The translations under genes were made by a program, and so were the position numbers. A stretch of DNA of 64,000 nucleotides from Aquimarina aggregata. Its GTDB lineage: Bacteria > Bacteroidota > Bacteroidia > Flavobacteriales > Flavobacteriaceae. The notes under the pieces were generated by a model. That model was not told the origin of the DNA. It did not search any database and saw nothing but the letters and a program-made list of their open reading frames with translations. Positions 46,348-54,749 of the stretch are shown here, piece by piece (within the stretch, counting starts at the first letter, position 1; the number at the start of each line of letters is the position of its first letter). The stretch covers positions 62,001 through 126,000 of the forward strand of contig NZ_LQRT01000004.1 of the NCBI RefSeq assembly GCF_001632745.1, in the 5' to 3' direction.

Positions 46348-47856
46348 ATGAAAAAGGAAATATTTAGAGCCGCAGTACTAGTATTCACATTTTTATTTCT
46401 CGTCTCTTGCTCTAGTGATGATGATGCTCCAGATCCAAATCCAGTATCTATTCAAAATGATGATGAAAACATTGACTCTTTTGTCTGGAGAGCCATGAAT
46501 TTTTGGTATTTATACAAAGATGATGTTCCAAATCTTCAAGATAGTAAAATAGATAATACCAATGAATATAGAAAATTTCTTAGTACCTATGACTCACCTG
46601 AAAATTTATTCGATGATTTACTAACTAAAAACATTTTACAAGGCGTACAAGAAGATCGATTTAGCCGTATTGTTAATGACTATATAGCTCTAGAACAAAA
46701 TCTTAGTGGAACAAGTAAAAATAACGGAATGGAATTTGACCTTGGTAGAATTGTTAATACAGATGATATTTTTGGATTTGTTAGATACGTATTACCAGGC
46801 ACAGATGCAGAGTCAAAAGGAGTATCGAGAGGTGATATTTTTACTAGAATAAATGGAACGCAACTTAACCTTGATAATTACAGGAGTCTACTTTTTGGTT
46901 TAGATAGTTATGAAGTGGAGTTTAATGTAATAGAAAATGGTGCTCTTGTTCCAACAAAAAACCTTACATTAATTAAAACTGAATATACTGAGAATCCAAT
47001 ATTTATTGCAAAAAACATTGAATATGGGGGACAAAAAATAGGATATCTAATGTATAATGGTTTTACTTTTGGTTTTAATAAACAAATGAATGATGCTTTT
47101 GCTAATTTTAAAAATGATGGGATTTCTGATTTAATTCTTGATCTTCGTTATAATGGAGGAGGTTCTGTATATACTGCTGTGGCATTATCAAGTATGATCA
47201 CAGGTAACTACACAGGACAGATTTTTGCCAAAAGTATATACAATCAGGACATATTAGATATCGTAAGTAATCAAGACAATGCAGATGAGTTTTTAAATGA
47301 TAGATTTTTAGATAATATAATCACTGATTTTGATAACAATACTCAGGAGCCAATAAATTCCTTAGGACTTCAAAAGATCTATATTTTAACCTCACGAAGT
47401 AGTGCATCAGCAAGTGAATTGGTTATTAATAGTCTTTCTTCATATATAGATGTTATTCAGATTGGAACTGAAACAAGTGGAAAATTTCAAGCCTCTAGAA
47501 CACTTTATGATTCTGGAGATTTAAATCGTGAAGGAGCCAATCCTGATCACACCTATGCTCTTCAACCACTGATTAGTAAAATATCAAATAAAGATGATAA
47601 TACTGATTTTATTAATGGACTAACACCACTAGTAAGATTCAGTGAAGATTTTCAAAACATGGGCACTCTTGGAGAATCAAATGAACCCTTTCTTAATACA
47701 GCATTAGAATATATTGTTAATGGAGCAGCATTAGCAACAAAAAAACAAGGCACAATACAATTTGAATTAATCGGAAATAGTAAAATGAATAGTAGTTCTT
47801 ATCAAAGAATGTATATTGACAATATTCCTTTCTCTACTTTTGAAGAGAAAGAATAA
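46348..47856 (+). CDS. S41-family peptidase lipoprotein, paralogue of the preceding gene
   Basis: 502 residues, lipobox FLVSC (Cys21) then an Asp-rich stretch. Same architecture as its neighbour: FVWRAMNFWYLYKDDVPNLQ, PDZ (GFVRYVLPGTDAESKGVSRG), LILDLRYNGGGSVYTAVALS, catalytic Ser in TSRSSASASELVI and Lys in TETSGKFQAS. It has an extra ~30-residue insert around the IVSNQDNADEFLNDRFLDN part. A tandem duplication 103 nt apart, likely co-transcribed; differences in the inserts suggest distinct substrates. Confidence 0.9.
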   Translation: MKKEIFRAAVLVFTFLFLVSCSSDDDAPDPNPVSIQNDDENIDSFVWRAMNFWYLYKDDVPNLQDSKIDNTNEYRKFLSTYDSPENLFDDLLTKNILQGVQEDRFSRIVNDYIALEQNLSGTSKNNGMEFDLGRIVNTDDIFGFVRYVLPGTDAESKGVSRGDIFTRINGTQLNLDNYRSLLFGLDSYEVEFNVIENGALVPTKNLTLIKTEYTENPIFIAKNIEYGGQKIGYLMYNGFTFGFNKQMNDAFANFKNDGISDLILDLRYNGGGSVYTAVALSSMITGNYTGQIFAKSIYNQDILDIVSNQDNADEFLNDRFLDNIITDFDNNTQEPINSLGLQKIYILTSRSSASASELVINSLSSYIDVIQIGTETSGKFQASRTLYDSGDLNREGANPDHTYALQPLISKISNKDDNTDFINGLTPLVRFSEDFQNMGTLGESNEPFLNTALEYIVNGAALATKKQGTIQFELIGNSKMNSSSYQRMYIDNIPFSTFEEKE

Positions 47857-47874
47857 ACATCAATTTTTAAATAC

Positions 47875-47908
47875 AAAAAAGTCCTGAGTTTTGCTCAGGA
47901 CTTTTTTT
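47875..47908. terminator. bidirectional terminator between S41 and BtuB-like genes
   Basis: AAAAAAGTCCTGAG, TTTTG loop, CTCAGGACTTTTTTT: a strong hairpin with T-runs on both strands, serving the two convergent genes. Confidence 0.85.
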
Positions 47909-47925
47909 ATACTTAATTCTTATCG

Positions 47926-49869
47926 TTAAAAAGTAAGATTAAATCCTATTTTTGCATTTCTTCCTCTTGTACTAAATCCAAAAACTTCTTGATATTCTTC
48001 ATTCGTTATATTATTCAATGCCGCAAATACGGTTAAATTATCCATCAATTTATGATTAATATAAAAATCTAATAATCCGAAATTATCCAGAGTCACTTGT
48101 GCTGGGGCAAAAGTAATAGGGTCTGGGTTAGAAAAATCATTATCTGATCGCTCGGTATTGTATTGGTAATTTAAAGAGGTATAGGTCTTGTCGTTTAATT
48201 GATACCCTATATTTGCATTAACCATATGCTCAGGAATTCTAATGTTATCATCTAACTTACCAATATTTGTATAGGTATAATTACTCTTTATAAACAACTT
48301 GTCATCTAAAACTGTAGCTGATAATTCTAATTCTACACCATCTACCTTTATATCATTGACTGAGTTTAAATTTACAAATGTATTTGGGTCAAAAGTGATA
48401 AAATTCTCCGAAGTACGATTAAAATACACAAGACTTACCAATGCTCTTTTTGCATGAGATAGTTCTACTCCTACTTCTAACGTTCTGCTTTCTTCAGGCT
48501 CAAGGTCTACATTCCCGCTACCAAATGCTGTATCATATAATTGAAACAAAGAAGGCGTTATATAAGCAGAACTATATGAAGCCAATCCTTTGATATAATT
48601 ACTTCCAAATGTATGTACATAAGATGGATTAAGATTATAAACTAATTGACTACCATATACACTATGGATATTAAGTCTAGCTCCTGCATTTACATTTAGT
48701 CCAAAATCAGATGCATAAACAAAATTTGCATAAGGATCAATAATATCAAACTCTGCATTATCATCACTTATCGTTTCAACTAGATCTGAAGTACCGAAAG
48801 GAATACTTAGTAAATTAAAGTCGCTATATGAACCATTTGCCCCTATAACCGTATAAAATGTATTATCAATTTTGTATTTGTTATAAATATCAAATGTAAA
48901 TACATCTGCTTCATACTTTGAAGGAAAACTTGATTGTGTAAGATCTCTTTCTAATTTTGCTATACTATTTGTAAAAGTAACACTACCATTAGGATATTTA
49001 ATTTCCCAAAAAGAACCCGCTCTTAATTGTTTACTCTCAAATTCATTATCTCCATCTAAGCCTGCTCCTGCATCAAATTCATTGGTATATTGATCTAAGT
49101 TTCCAAAAAAATGAAATTTGAAATTGGTATTCCATTGATATCCAACTTTTGTATACACATTAAATTTTGAAAAAGCATCGGTCTCTGCTCCTTCTGCTTC
49201 TGCAGTAGACAATCCATCTGCAAATTGATTACTAAAACTAGTTAAGTAACTTACTTTTCCTAAAGTTCCATTAATAGAAGCTAGATTAACAAACTCATTG
49301 ATATCATAATCTTGATCATCTTGAGATTGATTAGTCCCTATTGTAGATTGAAAGCTTGCAGCAATCTTTTCTTTACTCTCTCCTTTTGTAGTAATATTAA
49401 TTACTGCACTCGCTGCTCCTGATCCATAAAGGGTACTGGATGCACCTTTTAGGATTTCTATTTCTTTGATTTGATTTACAGATAATAATCTTAAATCAAA
49501 ATCTCCAGCAGAAGATGAAGGATCACTAACCGTCACGCCATCTACTCTTATTACAACTTGACGATTTCTTCCTCCTCGAACATAAACCCCTAAGTTCTGT
49601 CCGGCAGCACCTCCGCTACCATTAATAAATACTCCTGCGGTTCTTGTAAGTACTGTAGCTACAGACTCTCCCTGACTTCGTTCTAATTCTTTCGAAGTAA
49701 TTTTAGTGATTACTTTACCACTTTGTTCTCGTTTTAGATTAAATTTAGAATCAGAAATAACCACTTCTTCTAGTTCATTAACCTTCTCTTCAGACGTTGC
49801 CTCTTGCCCTGTTAAATACGAAGATCCCAGCATCAAAAATGCTGCTCCAAAAAACATCTTTTTGTTCAT
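47926..49869 (-). CDS. btuB: TonB-dependent vitamin B12/corrinoid receptor (BtuB-like)
   Basis: 647 residues. Signal peptide ending YLTGQEA, TonB-box area (ELEEVVISDSKFNLKREQ), plug domain (VATVLTRTAGVFINGSGGAA, VYVRGGRNRQVVIRVDGVTV, EIEILKGASSTLYGSGAASA) and barrel ending in RNAKIGFNLTF. Size and plug are those of BtuB-type receptors. Assignment to corrinoids rests on the cobalamin riboswitch directly upstream and the divergent cob/btu operon. It would import cobalamin or cobinamide across the outer membrane, repressed when cobalamin is plentiful. Confidence 0.92.
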   Translation of the reverse strand: MNKKMFFGAAFLMLGSSYLTGQEATSEEKVNELEEVVISDSKFNLKREQSGKVITKITSKELERSQGESVATVLTRTAGVFINGSGGAAGQNLGVYVRGGRNRQVVIRVDGVTVSDPSSSAGDFDLRLLSVNQIKEIEILKGASSTLYGSGAASAVINITTKGESKEKIAASFQSTIGTNQSQDDQDYDINEFVNLASINGTLGKVSYLTSFSNQFADGLSTAEAEGAETDAFSKFNVYTKVGYQWNTNFKFHFFGNLDQYTNEFDAGAGLDGDNEFESKQLRAGSFWEIKYPNGSVTFTNSIAKLERDLTQSSFPSKYEADVFTFDIYNKYKIDNTFYTVIGANGSYSDFNLLSIPFGTSDLVETISDDNAEFDIIDPYANFVYASDFGLNVNAGARLNIHSVYGSQLVYNLNPSYVHTFGSNYIKGLASYSSAYITPSLFQLYDTAFGSGNVDLEPEESRTLEVGVELSHAKRALVSLVYFNRTSENFITFDPNTFVNLNSVNDIKVDGVELELSATVLDDKLFIKSNYTYTNIGKLDDNIRIPEHMVNANIGYQLNDKTYTSLNYQYNTERSDNDFSNPDPITFAPAQVTLDNFGLLDFYINHKLMDNLTVFAALNNITNEEYQEVFGFSTRGRNAKIGFNLTF

Positions 49870-49959
49870 TACTTAAATACTTATTTTTTACAATAACCGG
49901 AAAAAAGTATGCAGTTTACCCATACCCAAACTATTATCCCGACAGTTTGACTTATCGAA

Positions 49960-50230
49960 TTAAGGCAGGTCTCCTGGCTTGCGTTTTGTTATTTACCTTC
50001 CCGTTTAACTAACATATATTAGTGCATACAGTGGTTTAAAGAATTATAACAAACACCAATTAATACTATAATTGGCTAAGCTTACAGTTGCGGGAACAGC
50101 TCAGGTCTTTTAATTTACTATACAAGTTTTAAGAGTATTGAATTAAAAATTCAAGTTTAGTGTTTACAGTATATTTTTCCTGATTCCCTTTTAATCTTAA
50201 CTCTTATTCAAAGAGTTAAGAACCAAAATT
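49960..50230 (-). promoter_or_regulatory. cobalamin riboswitch with an enlarged P3-region loop
   Basis: Minus strand, 5' to 3': P2 hairpin CTTAACTCTT/AAGAGTTAAG (50196-50220), GGGAATCAGG (50179-50188), CCTGAGCTGTTCCCGCAACT (from 50105), CCACTG, GGGAAGG, and the B12 box AAGCCAGGAGACCTGCC (49963-49979). All conserved blocks are in order. Where most cobalamin riboswitches have a loop of about 7 nt between the two arms of the CAGG/CCTG stem, this one has 73 nt (50106-50178) with its own hairpin TTGAAT..ATTCAA. It ends ~90 nt before the BtuB-like ATG and should repress it when adenosyl- or related cobalamin binds. Confidence 0.88.
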
Positions 50231-50295
50231 CTGCGCGAATGTATTATATTTTATGGAAATTGAGATTACTTTAACAAATAAATAATGTATTCAAT

Positions 50296-50303
50296 TAACT
50301 TTG
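50296..50303 (+). promoter_or_regulatory. -7 box of the cob operon
   Basis: TAACTTTG, 18 nt before the cobU ATG, fits TAnnTTTG with a very short leader. No TTG at ideal spacing. The riboswitch lies on the other strand, so this operon has no visible cobalamin control. Confidence 0.5.
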
Positions 50304-50321
50304 CTTTCTTAAAAAAAGCAA

Positions 50322-50834
50322 ATGTTACATTACATTACAGGAGGAGAGCGATCTGGAAAAAGTAGTTATGCACAGAATCTAGCCCTGCAACTGTCACCCA
50401 CACCTTACTATTTGGCAACATCTAGAATATGGGACGAAAATCATCGGCAACGTATAGATAGGCATGTTGCTGATCGTGACCAACGTTGGATTTCTATTGA
50501 AGAAGAAAAAGAAATCTCTAAAGTAATTGTAGAGAATAGTGTTGTCGTGATTGATTGTGTTACTCTATGGCTGACAAATTATTTTGTAGATACTCAAAAT
50601 AATGTACAAGAATCTTTGGCACTGGCTAAAGAAGAGTTTTATAAACTTTTACAGAAAAAAGCCACAATCATTATTATATCTAATGAAATTGGTATGGGAG
50701 TTCATGCCACCACAGAAGTAGGTAGAAAATTTACAGAACTACAAGGTTGGATGAACCAACATATTGCAAAACATGCAGATAAGGCCACAATTATGGTATC
50801 TGGAATACCTGTAGAAATCAAAAACAATAACTAA
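50322..50834 (+). CDS. cobU: adenosylcobinamide kinase / adenosylcobinamide-phosphate guanylyltransferase
   Basis: 170 residues. P-loop GGERSGKS at 7-14, then YYLATSRIWDENHRQRIDRH with the guanylylated His region, VVIDCVTLWLTNYF (Walker B-like) and IISNEIGMGVHATTEVGRKF. The enzyme phosphorylates adenosylcobinamide and attaches GMP to give adenosylcobinamide-GDP. First gene of the cobalamin salvage operon, 10 nt before cobT. Cytoplasmic. Confidence 0.94.
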   Translation: MLHYITGGERSGKSSYAQNLALQLSPTPYYLATSRIWDENHRQRIDRHVADRDQRWISIEEEKEISKVIVENSVVVIDCVTLWLTNYFVDTQNNVQESLALAKEEFYKLLQKKATIIIISNEIGMGVHATTEVGRKFTELQGWMNQHIAKHADKATIMVSGIPVEIKNNN

Positions 50835-50844
50835 CCAAACGTAC

Positions 50845-51882
50845 ATGGATTTTAAAATTAAATCTGTTTCAAATAAAAATCTAGCAGAAGCACTTCAATC
50901 AAAAATAGATCAAAAAACCAAACCTATTGGTGCTCTTGGCTCTTTAGAAAAGATCGCTTTGCAGATAGGGTTAATTCAAGGTACAGATCGGCCTATTTTA
51001 AAAAACCCAACCATTGCAGTCTTTGCAGGGGATCATGGGATTGCTAAAAAGGGAGAAGTAAATCCTTACCCCCAAGAAGTAACAGCACAAATGGTCTATA
51101 ATTTTTTAAATAAAGGTGCCGCAATAAACGTTTTTTGTACCCAAAATAATATTGATCTGCACATTATTGATGCAGGTGTTAATCATAACTTTAATGGGAT
51201 TTCTGATCTTATTGATGCCAAAATAGATTATGGCACTCAAAATTACCAAGAAGTTCCAGCCATGACCAAAGTACAATATGAAAACGCATTAAAAAAAGGA
51301 GGAGATATTGCTAAACAGATTTTTCATAACGATTGTAATAGTATTGGTTTCGGTGAAATGGGAATTGGTAATACATCTGCCGCGTCCCTATTAATGTCAT
51401 ACTTCACGGATACTCCAATTGCAGAATGTGTTGGCGCCGGAACAGGTTTACAACCTGAATCCATTACTATTAAACAACAAATCTTATCTGAAGTATACCA
51501 TAAACATAATCCTACTTCACCTCAAGAAGCACTCTCCTGCTTTGGAGGGTTCGAAATTGTAATGATTACGGGCGCTATTTTAAAAGCTGCAGAGCTCAAA
51601 ATGACTATTGTTATCGACGGTTTTATTGTAACAGCAGCACTTCTAGGTGCTCATGCAATGCATCCTGAGGTACTTGATTATTGTATATTTGCGCATACAT
51701 CAGGAGAACAAGGTCATCAAAAAATGCTAGCATATATTGGCAAAACACCTCTTGTCAATTTGGGTATGCGTTTAGGCGAAGGTACTGGTGCAGCAATAGC
51801 CTATCCTATAATCAAATCTGCTGTTGCTTTCTTAAATAACATGGCTAGCTTTGAAAGCGCGGGAGTATCTGATGGTAACTAA
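50845..51882 (+). CDS. cobT: nicotinate-nucleotide:dimethylbenzimidazole phosphoribosyltransferase
   Basis: 345 residues, family-typical. QKTKPIGALGSLEKIALQIG, PTIAVFAGDHGIAKKGEVNP, FGEMGIGNTSAASLLM, CVGAGTGLQPE and LGEGTGAAIAYPI are all present; the general-base Glu follows LGMRLGE. It makes alpha-ribazole phosphate, the lower-ligand nucleotide joined to cobinamide-GDP by CobS. Followed 10 nt later by a small membrane-protein gene. Confidence 0.95.
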   Translation: MDFKIKSVSNKNLAEALQSKIDQKTKPIGALGSLEKIALQIGLIQGTDRPILKNPTIAVFAGDHGIAKKGEVNPYPQEVTAQMVYNFLNKGAAINVFCTQNNIDLHIIDAGVNHNFNGISDLIDAKIDYGTQNYQEVPAMTKVQYENALKKGGDIAKQIFHNDCNSIGFGEMGIGNTSAASLLMSYFTDTPIAECVGAGTGLQPESITIKQQILSEVYHKHNPTSPQEALSCFGGFEIVMITGAILKAAELKMTIVIDGFIVTAALLGAHAMHPEVLDYCIFAHTSGEQGHQKMLAYIGKTPLVNLGMRLGEGTGAAIAYPIIKSAVAFLNNMASFESAGVSDGN

Positions 51883-51892
51883 ACATAGGATA

Positions 51893-52204
51893 ATGAAACA
51901 AGGAATTTTATCTATTAGTATTGCCCTTATTGGATTTTATTTTATCTACTGGTTTAATCATAGCCTTCTAGAACATATGACAACCTTAACTAATCCTAAA
52001 GAAAATACGATAGAAGTGCCCAAAACTATTCTTACGATAAGTAAAACGTATCGCATTACAACAATTTGTATAGGTTTATTAAGTCTTTATTTTGGAATAA
52101 TCTCATTTCTTAAAAAACATAAAATTGGGAGTATTGGAATTCTTTTAGCCGTATTTTTGATAATTCTAACTTTTATTCCTTTTTGGCAATATGCCATACA
52201 ATAA
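51893..52204 (+). CDS. unknown small membrane protein inside the cob operon
   Basis: 103 residues from the ATG at 51893; a longer frame would overlap cobT. Three membrane segments are likely (GILSISIALIGFYFIYWF; ITTICIGLLSLYFGIISFL; IGSIGILLAVFLIILTFIPF) with a short outside loop after the first. No family recognised. Position between cobT and cobS, with 10- and 30-nt gaps, implies co-expression with salvage enzymes. It could help CobS, also a membrane enzyme, or be an unrelated passenger. Confidence 0.65.
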   Translation: MKQGILSISIALIGFYFIYWFNHSLLEHMTTLTNPKENTIEVPKTILTISKTYRITTICIGLLSLYFGIISFLKKHKIGSIGILLAVFLIILTFIPFWQYAIQ

Positions 52205-52234
52205 AAGAATTTGGATATAATATTTGAATAAGTC

Positions 52235-52999
52235 ATGAAAAAAGAAATTCATATTTTCTTTACCGCTCTAATGTTTTTTACAAGAATACCTTGTCCAAAA
52301 TGGGTAAATCATGATCCACATTATTTACAACAAAGCTCAAAATATTTCCCCTTAGTTGGCATACTAATCGGAAGTATCGGAGCCATCGTTTTTTATACTT
52401 CTTCTTTTTTATTCTCTACAGAAGTTTCTCTTTTACTCTCTATGTTTTCAACTATATATGCTACAGGGGCTTTTCATGAAGATGGTTTCGCTGATGTATG
52501 TGACGGTTTTGGTGGTGGTTGGACTAAAGATAAGATTCTTTTGATTATGAAAGATTCTAGATTAGGCACATATGGTACACTAGGTATCGTATTAATGTTG
52601 TCTATTAAATTTGCATCATTGCGAGAAACAGAGGTGCTTTATATTCCTTTACTTCTTATATCCGGACATGCTTTGAGTCGGTTTATAGCCACTACATTAT
52701 TATATACACACCCTTATGTACGAGATACAGAAGATAGTAAAGCCAAACCTGCTGCAAAAAGCATGAGTTTAAGGTTACTTATAATTAGTGCTTTTTTTGG
52801 AATCGCTCCATTGTTTTTTTTCAAAAACCCTTGGATTTTCATTACACTAATCCCTATGTACTTATCAAAAATGTTTTTAGGAGTCAAATTCAAAAAATGG
52901 ATTGGTGGGCAAACAGGAGACTGCGCAGGCGCAGTACAACAATTAAGTGAAGTAGTTTTTTATCTTACAACAATAGCACTATGGAATTATATTTGGTAA
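52235..52999 (+). CDS. cobS: adenosylcobinamide-GDP ribazoletransferase (cobalamin synthase)
   Basis: 254 residues. Multipass membrane protein with the family opener FFTALMFFTRIPCPKW, the metal/pyrophosphate motif GAFHEDGFADVCDGFGGGW (78-96) and KDSRLGTYGTLGIVL. It joins alpha-ribazole (phosphate) to adenosylcobinamide-GDP in the inner membrane, the last step of the nucleotide loop. The final 19 nt overlap the start of cobC, so translation is coupled. Confidence 0.95.
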   Translation: MKKEIHIFFTALMFFTRIPCPKWVNHDPHYLQQSSKYFPLVGILIGSIGAIVFYTSSFLFSTEVSLLLSMFSTIYATGAFHEDGFADVCDGFGGGWTKDKILLIMKDSRLGTYGTLGIVLMLSIKFASLRETEVLYIPLLLISGHALSRFIATTLLYTHPYVRDTEDSKAKPAAKSMSLRLLIISAFFGIAPLFFFKNPWIFITLIPMYLSKMFLGVKFKKWIGGQTGDCAGAVQQLSEVVFYLTTIALWNYIW

Positions 53000-53508
53000 G
53001 ACACACTACTCCTAACATCGAAAAAGGAATTTGTTATGGTCAAAGTGATCTTGGAATAACCGATTCATTTCCTTCAGAAGTTCATAAAATACATAATCAA
53101 ATTCCGATTAAAGAAATCTCTAAAGTCTATAGTAGTCCATTACAACGATGTAAATTGCTAGCACAAACATTTAAAAAAGAGACCATTTTTGATGATCGAT
53201 TAAAAGAGTTAAATTTTGGCGATTGGGAATTGCAACCTTGGGATGCCATACATAGTAAAGAACTAGATCCATGGATGAAAGATTTTGTAAACATAAAAAC
53301 CCCTAATGGAGAATCATATGTTATGCTTCAACAACGCATGTTAGATTTTTTTTATTCTTTAGATAAAACTACTAACGAAAAAAATGTAATTGTATCCCAT
53401 GCAGGACCATTAAGAGCTTTGTTATCGCACCTTCAAGAGGTTCACCTTAAAGATTCTTTTGATATCAAAATCGAATATGGTCAAGTCATTGAACTTGATG
53501 TCAAGTAG
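52981..53508 (+). CDS. cobC: alpha-ribazole phosphatase (histidine phosphatase family)
   Basis: 175 residues. RHG-type motif LVRHTTPNIEKG with Arg7 and phospho-His8, PLQRCKLLAQTF, Glu in ELNFGDWEL and the second His in VIVSHAGPLRALL. Removes phosphate from alpha-ribazole-5'-phosphate or from adenosylcobalamin-phosphate. Overlaps cobS by 19 nt. Membership of the cob operon supports the specific name over a generic phosphoglycerate mutase-like phosphatase. Confidence 0.92.
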   Translation: MELYLVRHTTPNIEKGICYGQSDLGITDSFPSEVHKIHNQIPIKEISKVYSSPLQRCKLLAQTFKKETIFDDRLKELNFGDWELQPWDAIHSKELDPWMKDFVNIKTPNGESYVMLQQRMLDFFYSLDKTTNEKNVIVSHAGPLRALLSHLQEVHLKDSFDIKIEYGQVIELDVK

Positions 53509-53597
53509 TAGTATTTATCATCTAAAAATTAACCGCGCCTTTTTTATGAATTTTGTTTTTGTTCTTGAACTCGTCTCTATTTAGTATTTTTATTGAA

Positions 53598-54749
53598 ATG
53601 ATTAACGCTATGCGCAATATTACATATCTCTTTTTAATTGCTTTATTATTTAATTCTTGTAAAAAGACAATTAAAGAAGCTGATGCATTAACTATTCAAC
53701 CACTCGCCACTCAAAAATTAGAATACGCGTCTGGTTTTACAATCAAAAACCTTGAGGGTTATAAAGAAATTGTAGTTTCTACACCTTGGCCAGAAGCAGA
53801 AAAAAAACTTAAATATATTCTATATCCGAAAGGAACTCAAAAACCATTTCAATCAGACAGTATTATCTTTATAGAAGTACCTGTAGAAAGAGTTGTAGTT
53901 ACTTCGACTACAGATATTCCTATGCTCGAATATTTGAATCAAGAACAAAAACTAGTTGGATTTCCTCATACTGATTATATTTCCTCAGAAAAAACACGCG
54001 CATTAATTGATCAAGGTAAAATCAAAGAACTGGGTAAAGAGTATAACCTTAACACAGAAGTTGTTTTAGAGTTATCTCCAGAACTTGTTATTGGATTCTC
54101 TGCAACAGGTGACACCAAGGCCTATGATTTGATTCAAAAAACCGGTATCCCAGTAGTCATGAACGGTTCCTGGATGGAAGAACATCCTTTAGGAAGAGCT
54201 GAATGGATAAAGTTTGTGGCAGCTTTTTTTGGGAAAGAAGTTTTAGCAGAAGATATATTCCAAAATATTAAAAAAGATTATTTGGAAGCCGTAACTCTTG
54301 CAAAAAACACCAAGAATAAGCCTACTGTTTTATCAGGTAATATGTTTAAAGATGTGTGGTATGTACCTGGCGGAAATAGCTATTTTGCAAAATTCCTAAA
54401 AGATGCCAATACAAATTACCTTTGGTCTGATATAAACAAAACCGGAAGCATTACCTTAAGTTTTGAAAGTGTTCTGGAAAAAGCACAAAATGCGAATTTA
54501 TGGATTCGTGCAGGAAGAGCCAAGTCACTTTCTGAACTTAAAGAAAAAAATCATCAATATGCTTTATTTGATGCGTTTAAAAATAAAACCGTATATTCTT
54601 CTGCAATAAAAACCGGTGCTACCGGAGGAACAATATATTATGAATTAGGTCCTATGCGACCCGACTTAATTCTCAAAGATATTATCCAAATTGCACACCC
54701 CGAAGTTTTAATAGATTACGAACCTTATTTTTTAGAAAAACTAAATTAA
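53598..54749 (+). CDS. btuF: corrinoid ABC transporter substrate-binding lipoprotein (BtuF-like)
   Basis: About 383 residues from MINAMRNITYLF; MRNITYLF at 53610 is an equally good start. Lipobox LLFNSC. Two-lobed periplasmic binding protein of the BtuF/FhuD fold: VERVVVTSTTDIPMLEYLNQ, LSPELVIGFSATGDTKAYDL, the inter-lobe helix and LIQKTGIPVVMNG. It delivers corrinoid to the BtuC permease encoded immediately after. Assignment to corrinoid rests on operon context; the fold also binds siderophores. Confidence 0.85.
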   Translation: MINAMRNITYLFLIALLFNSCKKTIKEADALTIQPLATQKLEYASGFTIKNLEGYKEIVVSTPWPEAEKKLKYILYPKGTQKPFQSDSIIFIEVPVERVVVTSTTDIPMLEYLNQEQKLVGFPHTDYISSEKTRALIDQGKIKELGKEYNLNTEVVLELSPELVIGFSATGDTKAYDLIQKTGIPVVMNGSWMEEHPLGRAEWIKFVAAFFGKEVLAEDIFQNIKKDYLEAVTLAKNTKNKPTVLSGNMFKDVWYVPGGNSYFAKFLKDANTNYLWSDINKTGSITLSFESVLEKAQNANLWIRAGRAKSLSELKEKNHQYALFDAFKNKTVYSSAIKTGATGGTIYYELGPMRPDLILKDIIQIAHPEVLIDYEPYFLEKLN

